Positions 46,275 to 56,380 of a stretch of DNA of 64,000 nt are shown here, piece after piece; position 1 is the first letter of the stretch, and each line of letters opens with the position of its first letter. The stretch is from Hsuehochloa calcarea (taxonomy: Eukaryota; Streptophyta; Magnoliopsida; Poales; Poaceae): assembly GCA_036346395.1 (NCBI GenBank), contig CM070602.1:22391098-22455097 (forward strand), given 5' to 3'. The notes beneath the pieces were generated by a model that saw only the letters and a program-made list of their open reading frames with translations, did not search any database and was not told the origin of the DNA. Position numbers and translations under genes: made by a program.

Positions 46275-46386
46275 TTTTTATAGGAAATGGTATTTCATCG
46301 ATGTTGGTACTATGTGCACTAGCGTGATCCTGGACTAGTGCAGTATACACAGAAGTAGATTTGCATATCTGGATCCCGACAGCTCC

Positions 46387-47264
46387 TATTGGCAGCGAAC
46401 ACAACAACTAGCGGCAAGGGTGGAGGCGGCGGAGCTGCTCGAGTGTTGGTGATGGTGGTGGTGCGGTGGGTTCCCAAGGATGGAGAGGGGAGCATTACAT
46501 AGAATGCCACACGGTGGAACCGTTGGCAGTGACGAACCAAGCGAAACCTCACCGGCGGTGGTTAAATCTAGCAAGGAAAGATTGCAGCAGCCAACAACTT
46601 CTTGGCTTCGATTCAGCGAGATGGCTACGCGACCTGAAGAGGGGAGCTAGGGTTTTGGGGAAGGAGAGTGAGGTCCTCGTGACGCGGGTGGTGGCAGCAT
46701 TTAAAGGTGAGGGAGATAGAGACCGAGGCAGAGACGACGACGATGTCGTCCAGGAGGAAGAGATCGGGGTGAAGATGGGGACGACCGTCTGACATGAGGG
46801 CGCCAGAGGTCAGTAACAATGAGGAGGGAGGTAACCGGGCTGTGTCACGCGCGGACGAGGTAGGACATCGGTGCGGGCTACGCAGGAATCGCTCGACGCG
46901 AGCGGGGAGAGAAGCGGGGTAGGCCGGTGGGAAGCGGGGAAAAGGGAGGTGGGCCGGTCCCAAATCCGCATGAGGAGGTTTTAGGAAAAAGGAAAGAGTT
47001 TCCAAATTCCAGAAATTGGATTAAATCATATTGAGCTCAAACAAATAGCAAGTAAACTCCAAAATTTCCAAGAAAAGCCGAAATACTCTAGAATAAAAGG
47101 AGCTGAAATAAATAGGTTTTGAATTTAATTGATGTTTTGACTATTCACATTAAATACTTTTAATTTCTAAAAAAACAAATAAAACTTTAATTAATTCAGG
47201 AAAATTCAAATGGTTATTTTTGTTTTGAAAGGCTTCAAAAGAACTAAAAAATTGGGATATTACA
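46387..47264 (-). repeat. Proximal part of the oldest minus-strand LTR (D1)
   Basis: Minus-strand start TGTAATATCCCAATTTTTTAG at 47264, then AT-rich U3 and a GC-rich leader from about 46980. U3 resembles 59390-59673 (AATAGCAAATAAACTCC, ATGGTTATTTT). TTTAAAGG near 46700 may be the TATA box. It joins 1-1221 across the E+ insertion. Confidence 0.72.
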
Positions 47265-48732
47265 ACTATGCACTATTTCGATGAAGAGAAAATTATTCTT
47301 TAAAAATAATTATAGATGCAACTTCATCACTGTTTAATTTGAACTGGCATAACAATCTAATATTATCCCCATCTCGGCCTCTGCTCCAGAGTCCAGAGAC
47401 TCGAGTTGGAATACCAATATCACCGCATAACCCGATTACCCGTGGGCAAACGGTTTTGCTAAACTACATTTGACTGTTTTGTTTTTGTCAAAATAGCCAA
47501 AATTTTATCCGTCCGGTATGCTTTGAGATTTACACTTGTTCTCATCTGATGAACTGGGTACAAATTTATTATGTTTTTTTCTTTCTCTACCTGTCGAGAT
47601 TCTGGTCATTGATGAAATCGAGTTATCGACCAGATTAAGTAGAAAACAGTACCCTATGATAAATAACCAACTACCTGGTATGACGCTTACATTTGTTTTT
47701 TTTTTTCCAGATTTTTAGTTCATATGCCATTTCTAGAGGATGTTGATTGTGATGTATCTCAATGCATGTTAATCAAGGTAGTGATGCGTGCGTTTTGCAT
47801 ATATATTTATTAATGTTATTTTGCATATATATTATTGTTTTTATCTTTTTTTAGTCTTGATTAATCAAATAAAGTTGAGTCTTTCCCTACAAAAAATTAA
47901 GTCGAGTCTTTGCAGAAATCACACAGATGTCAGGTGCCGATGCTATCTGGAAGGAATCTAAGAGGATTTCACATTTTTGAAAGATATTTCAAGAAAACCA
48001 ACCACACCACGCGAATCCCGAAGTCAAGAGGATCCCAACAGAAGAAACTGTGTCACGATTGGAGCCTCTAGGGTAGAATTTGACTTGTGGATCACCCTTC
48101 AGGAGGTGCGCCCCATCAAACAAATTACGATGGCGGTGGTCCCAGTCCTTAATTTCGCATGAGGGCTTCGCAATACCTCAAATACTACGTCACGAAGGAA
48201 TCAAAGCATGTGACGAGAGGAGATCAGATCGGCAAAGTGTCACCACCAACTCCAAGAGGGCAAGGGCGCCTCCAGCACCTTGTTCCACATATACATTATC
48301 AATTCCACCACACTCCTCCATAGGATTTAGCCATAAACTACTCTAGATCATCCCCACAACTTGGGCATGCGTGTCTACCAAACGGTTTCTTCAATAGATT
48401 GGTTTTGTGGTTTAATCTATTATTTTTAGACCATGTGTGGTGCCATCTATTTAGTTCTTGAGGTCACAAGGTATCCCAATGTAGATATCATGAGATAGAT
48501 CGGGATCCAATGTGGTCTAGTGTATTCTTATGATGATGTTCTTTATGATGGTTGTACAAACATCAATTGTGCACCAATTGCACTTGCAGGACATGAAGGA
48601 TAGCACCGCTAGATGAGATGAGGATGAAAGGTGGACGGGTGATAGGTTGTACCTAAGGTTATGGCTCGAGGTCTATAATAAGGCCCTCCTTAAATCCGTC
48701 TCGAATTCTTGTTGTACTGCTTGCGAGTGAGG
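47265..48732. other. Unassigned region, 1.47 kb
   Basis: AT-rich and without a long frame, recognised domain, LTR end or clear repeat. Frames of 60-88 codons (47536, 47977, 48080) have no features I recognise. It may be old single-copy DNA or a decayed element; it hosts the solo LTR that follows. Confidence 0.5.
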
Positions 48733-48737
48733 GTTAC

Positions 48738-50851
48738 TGTAATACTTTGATTTATTATAAGAAAGAAAGCTCTCAAAAGAGAAATTAAACATAAGAAAAA
48801 GGGGGTTTATATATTTTTTCGGCAACCTGGGCCTCGGGCCTTGGCCTAGGAGGCCCATGAGGGGCCGACTACGTATAAAAGGAGGGGGAAAACCCTAATG
48901 CTACTGTAGCTACAGTGCACACTACCGCTGTAGCAGCCCCCTCCCCTCCATGTTGCTCTACCAAGATGAGGAGAAGAGGAGAAAGGAAGGAGAGGAAGAA
49001 AGAAGAAGGAAGAAAGAGGAAGAAAGGGGAGAAGGAAGAAAGAGGAGGAAGGAAGAGGAGAGGAAGGGCGCGTTCACGCAGCGGATGTCGATCTCTAGCG
49101 GTTCAACAAGGGTAAACACGATCCCCGATCGTTTGGTAGATTAATCGATTTATTTTTGTGCTGCCAGTAGTAGATCGGTTTGGAACATCGACATTGGTCG
49201 TCGTTTTTGGGTATGTTGCGTGCGTTTTCTGGACTGGTCATCTCCTAGAGAGTTGTAGTTGTAGTTCTTATATTTCTATAGGCGTAAATATCACTCAATT
49301 TGGACTTACAGTCTAGAAGTTATGATGATTTCTTTGAGACTGTCCAGAAGGGCTGATGAGGATTAGCAGTTACTTTGTGTAGTCAATATAATTTAGTTAG
49401 AGGCTGAATCATAGAATTCACCCAACCTGACAGTTGTAGGCAATCCTTTAAGATTTTCAGATTGGTAGAGAACTTGATTTTTGGTTTAGCTAATCAAAAG
49501 ATACGAATTTTCTTCTACCGCAGTAGTTCTTGATTGTCAGTTTGTAGGTGCAGAAATTTGACTTGATCGTTAGGAATGCTGGATGGCCGATTCAGAAAAC
49601 CTTGCCAACTAGTTTATCTTATATAATTTCGTCATGGTTCCAGAGAATCTAAGATCACTCCATTCCGAGCTTCGTAGTAAAAGATATGATTTATTTTGTA
49701 CTCGCTGTCCAGATTGTAGTTCTGTTAGAATATTGGTTTATGTGAGTAGATCGACTTTGTGATCCTTGGGTTAGGATGTTGCGATTAGATGGTTAGAGCG
49801 AGGTCCTATTCACATGGTTCCTCATTCAAATATATTTAATTGGTGTAGGAGGGGGGAATTCGAGTGTAGCAACTTCCGTCTTGCCTCATAACGCTTCGTA
49901 GAGCGGAAGGTAAGTACATTGTAATTCTTTATGTTGATGAATGATGAGTTCTTGTATTCATAGTGTTATTTCTATGATCCATGATAAAATTCAATGCTTC
50001 ATGTTCCTTTCATATCCGTTTATCCATGTTGAAAAAGATGATGTCTTTCATTATTCATGCTTCATTCCATTCATTCATTTGTTCATGTTTTTTCCACGGA
50101 AGTGAAAAATAAAGATCCATCAATTCCAGTATGGGCACGTAAGACACACCATTCCAATGTAGGCGGATTTGGATCATCGTATGAAACGTTCTTTATACGG
50201 GCCTTGGATCCCTACATTTTGTTAAATGCGGGCCTAAGTGAACACCGACGGGTGTGTCACTAGCTATACCGGTATAAGCAGAAGTGTAGTTCATTCATTC
50301 CATTCATTCATATGTTCTTTTCAGTTCTATGTGCATATCCTTAATTATATTATATTGTTCATATTCAGTGTAGTTCAACTTATTCTTTGTACTTGCTGAG
50401 TATTGGACTCATTCTTGCCTTTGGTTTTTTATTCTAGGTGATCGTTGTTGAAGGCATTCATGGGAGGGAGTAGTCACACATAATTCATTCACTTCACAAT
50501 ATTCAAGTTTCAATAATATGATTTTGTTCCTGTTTTTCATTCGTTAAGTGATGAATTGTAATAATTAGAGAATGATGATGAATGTTCTATTCCTCTACGT
50601 TTTGGTTGATTAAATAATTGCTTGTGATCCATAATTACCTCCTTGATATAATTATCTTAGTGGATTCAGTAGACTTGGATAGTTGAAGTTTGTGAACTGT
50701 CGTTGGATTCAGATTATATTCTTATATTTGTTCTATTATATGTTGACCTCTTTATGTCATTAGATGAGTTATTGTTTAAATTCTTTCGCAATTTGGTCGT
50801 ATGTAGATTCTTTAGATACCATTTTGGCTTCCGAATAGCCACGGTGTTACA
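48738..50851 (+). mobile_element. Solo LTR related to family C, 2114 bp
   Basis: Target duplication GTTAC is perfect (48733-48737 and 50852-50856). It starts TGTAATACTTTG and ends CACGGTGTTACA. It has a TATA box TATAAAA at 48874 and a purine-rich run (GAAGGAAGAAAGAGG) at 48965-49065. GAAG/GTAAGT at 49919 is the only canonical GT donor in the set. Stem-loop 50397-50411 and TTCTAG at 50437 follow. It shares GGCCCATGAGGGGC with the start of element A LTRs. No coding domain. Confidence 0.85.
49920..50437 (+). other. Predicted leader intron with canonical GT-AG ends
   Basis: Donor AGCGGAAG/GTAAGTAC; stem-loop TGAGT-ATTGG-ACTCA at 50397-50411; acceptor TTTTTTATTCTAG at 50437; 518 bp long, 414 bp from acceptor to LTR end. 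This is the clearest intron signal of the series. Confidence 0.52.
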
Positions 50852-50856
50852 GTTAC

Positions 50857-51180
50857 AAGGGATGTGTTTGATAGACATATTCATCTCCAGCTCTGCCCTC
50901 GTAAAGATATTATGAACACTACAGTGGTACCCATCAACCCTCTGAATTCTACTAGTGGAGAACCGACACCTCAAGAATGCCTTTAATTATTACATTTGGA
51001 CTCCTTTATATTTTTGACAATTTATTATTAATAGCCATTTTAACTATTGTTTATTTAATATTAAGACTAGACTTTTGAATTATAAAACCTATCGCTCCTT
51101 GTGGATACAATGCTCTTACTTATTTGAAATAGCTACTGACAACGATACCATGCACTTGCGGGGCATTCAACAATCAGGTA
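50857..51180 (+). repeat. Possible LTR relic of another gypsy lineage
   Basis: TCCTTGTGGATACAATGC... and GATACCATGCACTTGCGGGG recall the closing text of Tat/RIRE2-type LTRs. No primer site or partner is visible. Confidence 0.3.
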
Positions 51181-51191
51181 GATAATTACTA

Positions 51192-51680
51192 TGTCCCAAA
51201 AATTCCAAAAATTACATTTTTTTTAAATCTCTGAATCTTGTGTTTGAGTTTTCTTTCGTGTTTGTTTGAGTTCTTGATAGTTTTCTCAGTTTTTGCTGGA
51301 GTTTTATCTTTGTTGGAAGTACCTTTTCCCTTCCAAAATCCTAGAAATTCCTAAAAGTTATATGAACCCAAACTCTTCCTTTTCCTCCTCACTAAAAATA
51401 TGAAAATCCCAAAATTCCCAAAAGTCCCTCTACTTCCTATTTCGTTTAAGGGAAAGAATCCATAAACACCCCCTAAGTCACCTACATTTTCAATTTGCCC
51501 CTATATCTAATTATAATTTACTTTGCCCCTCATAAGTTAAGTTGTCGTGTAAATACCACACATGTCGTCTATTAGCAATATTTGTTGTGATTTTCAATAT
51601 CTTTGGCACTTGTTTTAGTGGTGTCAATACTTGTTTAATTAACACTAATACTTATTTCAATTATATAAGTGATTTTGATG
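51192..51680 (+). repeat. Start of a family-D-like LTR, plus strand, truncated
   Basis: ATGTCCCAAAAATTCC and the U3-like CTTTCGTGTTTGTTTGAG resemble the opening of LTR E+ (1222-1500). The text leaves this pattern by about 51600, and no end is found. Confidence 0.4.
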
Positions 51681-51880
51681 CTGCAATTAGGGTTGGAAAC
51701 AAGCTGAGGTGAGCTGACTTGGGCCAGGATCGCCCAAGCTCGGTCTTAACTATGGCTAAGATCAACTGGGCTCATTTTGGAAACGAGCCAGAAACCATGT
51801 TTTGATCGGCTTGAAAGGTGGCTCGAACTAGCTCGTGACGGCTCGCGAGCCTAACTGTTAGAACTAGTTCCTCACATGCA
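51681..51880. repeat. GCTCG-rich short repeat, possible non-autonomous DNA transposon relic
   Basis: AGGGTTGGAAACAAGCTGAG, GAAACGAGCC, GGCTCGAACTAGCTCGTGA and GGCTCGCGAGCC. The latter is a near palindrome. The style (TAGGGNTGGAAACGAGC) is known from plant hAT-like short elements, but termini and duplication were not resolved. Confidence 0.35.
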
Positions 51881-52379
51881 GAGCTAGTTCCCATTTGTTA
51901 AACCAAGCTACACCAAGTTGTAGTAAACATGAATTAATTTTAAAAAAACTATGAAACATGAATTACTTGCTGCCAGTAGAAATGAGATGTTGTAGCCTTC
52001 TAACTTGCCTTGAAATAAATCAGTATACTGGTCTTGGTCTTGGTGAACTCATTCTTCTTCAAAATTCCCCAAAATATCAACGTCTACTCGCAAACGAAAT
52101 AAATAAAAAAATAAAAATAGGGAGGAAAACTAACTCCAAAAATTAAACAAAAATATCAGAAATATAGAGCTCGAATTTAGATGAATTTAGGAGTTTGAAT
52201 GAGCTCAAAAGGGGTTCGGATGTAGATGATATGGCTTTTGGAAGTTGAAAATATAAAAAAAATACTCAAAAAGGAATTCGAGTACTGTTCACGAAGCACT
52301 GTACATCGAGTATTATACAACGCTTTCGACTACGAGTACTCGAAAGGAATTTTGACCGCATGGTCAGAAGTTTTCGTCT

Positions 52380-52605
52380 GCATGGTCGTAGGAGGCTGCG
52401 ACTACCTGGTCATGGAAGGCTACGACTACCTGGTCGTATAGATATTACGACTATCTAGTCGTAGAAGGCTACGACTATCTAGTCGTAGAAAGGTCCTACG
52501 GTTCACAGAACAAAGATTTGGCTGGTGGACCCCAAGGCTATGACTATCTAGTCGTAGAAAGGTCATACGGTTCACGGAACAAAGATTTGGCTAGTGGACC
52601 CCACA
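52380..52605. repeat. Tandem array of palindromic units plus a 75-bp duplication
   Basis: Units of 24-25 bp repeat at about 52389-52495 with the core TACGACTA-TC-TAGTCGTA, in the best copies a perfect inverted repeat with 8-9 bp arms. The unit then recurs within a 75-bp block (GTCGTAGAAAGGTC, then ACAAAGATTTGGCT) present twice, ending at about 52530 and 52602. It lies in the leader part of LTR D3. Confidence 0.85.
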
Positions 52606-53078
52606 TGGCATAGACACGGAGTATGGTGGACTGGGATTACAACAGATTGGATCTGGTTTAGAGTTGCGGGGTGCTGATGCGGATGATTGAGCAGACACGC
52701 AGACGGTTCGAGCAAATGGGGCTGTGAGTTGGCAGATAAGTATGCCCATGAGTAGATTTGGCATGACACATATACTCACGAGAAGATGTGGCCGACATTT
52801 GTGCTCTCAAGTTGATGTGGCCAATGAGGTGGCTGTAACACCCTGGCTATTCGGAAGCCAAGATGTCACCTAAATAATCTATCATCCAACCATAAAGCGG
52901 AAAAGTTTAAACGATATCTAATCTAATGACATAACGAGATCAAAATTTCATAGAACAATGGCAGGAATATATTCTAAATCCAAATAAGTATTTCAAAAGG
53001 GTGATCAAGGTTCTCAAGCAAAATTAATCATCCATAACATAGAGAAAGGTAAAAACCACATCTAACTTTATTTATTAC

Positions 53079-54142
53079 TGTTGGACCAAAAGGCGACTAG
53101 AGGGGGGTGAATAGGAGCACGCTCACTTTTTCACAAATAATGGATTCAATAATATTTTACTCCAGTAGCTATGGAAGATATGAAGATCAATATATCAGTA
53201 CAGCGGGAGACTAATATTGAATCTAATATAAACCCCTAAGCAAAATGACAAAAACAACAAAGATTAAAGCACATCACAGACCGCGGCCGGACACGGCCTT
53301 GGGCGGTCGGACCGATTTCACGGCCCGACCGGTGGACACGAAGCGATCTAACCGCGGCCTCGAATGCATTGAAAAACCCGATGACGAAGATGCAAATAGA
53401 TAAAACTTTTGATCTACTAATTCAAACTTGATGAAACTTGGAACACACCTTCTCTATGATATTAGAGACCTATTCCAATCGAAGATTATGATAATTCTTG
53501 GAGGAATCAAGATCCTTTTCCGTTTGATCAAAGAAGGGTTTAAAACCGGGTCAAAACGAAAACTAGGTCAAAACTCTTGCTCGTGGGTGATTGATAATTA
53601 AGATGATCCTAGATAGATTCCCACACGTCACAACAAGCTAGATCACGTGAAGAAACCATGCAAAAACTCACGGATCAAAGAAAGATCTAAAATCATCAAA
53701 TAGAGAGAAAGAACGAAATGAGATAAAACATTGATCAAACTTTCCTTTGATTGATTGATATGATCAGGGCTTACAGTCACTCCATCAATGGAGGACAATG
53801 CTCAATCCAAGAGCACAAAAATCACATCAAACATCAAGAACCCTAGCCTCCACAAAAGCTCTCCCTAAGAAAATTAGGGTTTACAAGAATTGCAAAAAGG
53901 CGAAGCAGAGATGCAGCCACCTCCCTCCCCTATTTATGGTGGATGCTTAGACCTTCTAGAAGTTTGATCCTATTGGGCTCCCGTTAAGGTCCAAAACCTA
54001 TTGGCCACCATGACCGGTCAGATCGATTCTGGCCTGACAGCATGCCATCTTTGCCGAAAACACGTGAAACGACAAACCATTAACGCCATTGTCAATTATC
54101 ACATCATCATAAGATCTGAAGCATATCCCCATGATATCCACA
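53079..54142 (-). repeat. 3' LTR of the copia relic (1064 bp)
   Basis: The plus-strand text opens TGTTGGACCAAAAGGCGACT and GAGGGGGGTGAATAGG, a well-known copia LTR end read in reverse. The other end is GATATCCACA next to ATCTCCCCCTT, the PPT in reverse. Confidence 0.8.
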
Positions 54143-55944
54143 ATCTCCCCCTTGATGAACACATTGGGAATAATCCAGAAAATGTAATTTGGAGGTTTGA
54201 AAACTAAAATACTTTCGTTTTCGCACAAAGGCACAACTTGATCCATAAGCAAGAAAAAGCAATGAAAATGACCAAGCTGGCATCAGAATAGCATAGATAA
54301 GTGAGATAAGGCAAAAGAAAGCATAAAAACTTTGAATTCCAGAAAAGAGTCAAAAATCTCACTTAAGCTCCATATGAAAGAACAATTGTTCAATTGACCT
54401 ATGATCATTGTGAGGATTAATAAATGCAATTCAAGTTCAGAAGAATCAATAAGACAATAAGAATGCAACTCAAAAACTCCCCCTCACTATGATCCTCAAA
54501 TTTCAGAAACTTTCAAATTTTCAATTTCTCCCCCTTTTTAGTATTTTTATATATCTTCTCCCTCTTTATTCAATAATGATATATTTTCTCCCCCAACATT
54601 GAAATATCTTCTCCCCCTTTGACAATGGAGTGATCAAGAAATCATATCTTCCTCTCATCCAGAGATAACAAATGCAGAATGAAGGAAGAAGCACAAGAAG
54701 GAGTATGCATGAAGTGCAATGCAGTAGTTTTATTTTTTATTTTTCAATTTTTGATTACAAAAAGCTTTGGAGATTACACAAAAGAGCATGCTAGCATCTC
54801 TAATATTGCACAAGCACCATATCAAGCCTAACAATGCTAGCAAGATCATGATAAGACATATATATCAAAGCTAAGCACGAAGGCTCAAAAGTTAAGCAAT
54901 AGATTTGATCAATTTAAGAAAAGCTTCAAATTAAGCAAGTTCATCAACAGGGATCCTAAAGTGAAACTGGCTATGTCAAAATGTCAAAGTGAGATAAAAA
55001 TCTAACAAAAGACCGCATTAAGAGTCAATCAGGTCTTGTATTGAATCATTTTGCTCACATTTCTCAAAAGCCCATTTGTCAACAGTTTTGTCATTTGCAC
55101 TGAATATTGAAGTTGACTAGTGATCTAACTTAGTCACAAGATCCTAGACTAGGAGCCATCCACAAACTCATCCTAAGCTTCGATTAGAAGTTGATTAAAG
55201 GTATATCTTAGTGAAGAAGATCCTGGACTAGGAGCCATCCACAAACTCTTCCTAAGCTTCTACTAGGGCGACAAATCTTGAGGTTTATGTCATTTCTGAC
55301 AAGCAGTCCCCATGAGATCGTCTGGATCATCAAACTATCTCCAAGTTCATGTCTTTGACAAGCAATCTCGTAAGAATAGTTTGGCACAATTTAAGCATAA
55401 GACAATCTCGATTTTTCATATTTCACAATAGCAGTTTTAGAATCTCAAGAACACAAAAAGCTCAAGTAATGGCCAATTTTAGATTCAAGAGCTAACAAAG
55501 CAATTCTGACAGTGCCAATGTCACAAAAGGAGCACTAATTGCACAACTAGCTAAAACATCCACAAATTGCAATTTTTAGTTCGAGTTGTTTTAGAGTTCT
55601 AGCTCATACAACAAAGACTTATCTGTATATGTGAAAACATGATAATTCTAACAAGTCAAAGAACTAAACATCGTATTGAGCAAGAATTGAAATACTAAAG
55701 CTCCAAAGGGTAATAGGCAAAGCTTCATCAACTTTAAAAGATAAGCAGAAAAACTTATATTATAATGCATTTTTTTGGATTTTTCATACCACTTATTGTA
55801 GTTTTCATATGAATGCAATATGATACAATGAGATGCAATAAAAGCCTAAAAACCTAAAAAGTTCAAAAAGATCAATAAGTTCAGAAAAAGAACAAGAAAA
55901 GATCAAAAGAACAAGGTAAGATCAGAAAAGATCGAACTCCCCCT

Positions 55945-56040
55945 CAAACCAACACATAGGGATAAATTACCCCTAACTCGCTTCTCAAGGTGGCAAATCT
56001 AGTTGGGTCTAAAGGCTTGGTGAGGATATCAGCCAGTTAT
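55945..56040 (-). pseudogene. RNase H C-terminus of the copia pol
   Basis: Minus strand: LADILTKPLDPTRFATLRSE, then LGVIYPYVLV and stop. This is the closing motif of Ty1/copia RNase H. The residues before it belong to a different part of the protein because of an internal deletion at about 56040. Confidence 0.85.
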
Positions 56041-56380
56041 CTGATCCGGAGGGTGCTGCCTTTGAATGTGAAGTGGTGCACCCGGAGAGGAAAGCATCTC
56101 TTCAACCTCCGCAGGTACTGCTGATGATGAAGATGCAGCAAGAGCCTCATCTGAAGGCGAAGTAGTCACAGCAGGTTCTTGTGTTGGAAATAGGAGCGTC
56201 AGCAGCAGCAGGTGGAAGAACATCAAATCCTTCATCATCTTCCTCTATGAATATGCTCTCTGTCACCTGTGTATCACCTGAAATATCTTATATAACTCTA
56301 GGGCTAGTCTCATCAAAAGTGACATTGCATGTTTCCTGAACAAGGTTAGTTTCAGCATTAAAAATTCTTCCAAAAACCTT
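56041..56380 (-). pseudogene. Integrase-RT linker of the copia pol
   Basis: In shifting minus-strand frames: VFGRIFNAETN, VQETCNVTFDETSP, IFIEEDDEGFDVLPP, then a Ser/Ala-rich stretch and QRQHPPDQI. These are typical of the segment between integrase and RT in plant copia elements. It is fused directly to the end of RNase H, so roughly all of RT and most of RNase H were lost in one deletion. Confidence 0.75.

Larger units (their letters stand above)
1222..46381 (+). mobile_element. Plus-strand solo LTR ('E+'), about 3.5 kb, expanded by four or more insertions
   Basis: It starts TGTAATGTCCCAAAATTTG and ends GGATCCCGACA. Both ends match the complete reverse copy at 42637-46274 almost base for base, including the region beside the ends (TTTTGTGTAG near the start; GCACTAGCGTG and TGCAGTATA near the end). 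Own segments are 1222-1982, 33653-about 34404, about 35641-37280, 42399-42636 and 46280-46381. They total about 3.5 kb, close to the 3.64 kb of the reverse copy. The flanks GTTCC (1217-1221) and GCTCC (46382-46386) look like a 5-bp target duplication with one mismatch. No internal region, primer-binding site or second LTR was found, so this is a solo LTR. Confidence 0.82.
53079..56380 (-). mobile_element. SIRE-like Ty1/copia relic, minus strand, RT deleted
   Basis: The 3' LTR is 53079-54142 (minus strand TGTGGATATC to TTTTGGTCCAACA) with PPT 54143-54154. A long untranslated region with many CTCCCCC runs (54480-54640) separates it from pol. The pol relic at 55945-56380 lacks RT. The 5' half is missing, so no second LTR or duplication can be found. 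A long pol-to-LTR spacer, AAGGGGGAGAT-type PPT and the LADILTKPLD ending suit SIRE/Maximus elements. Confidence 0.78.
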
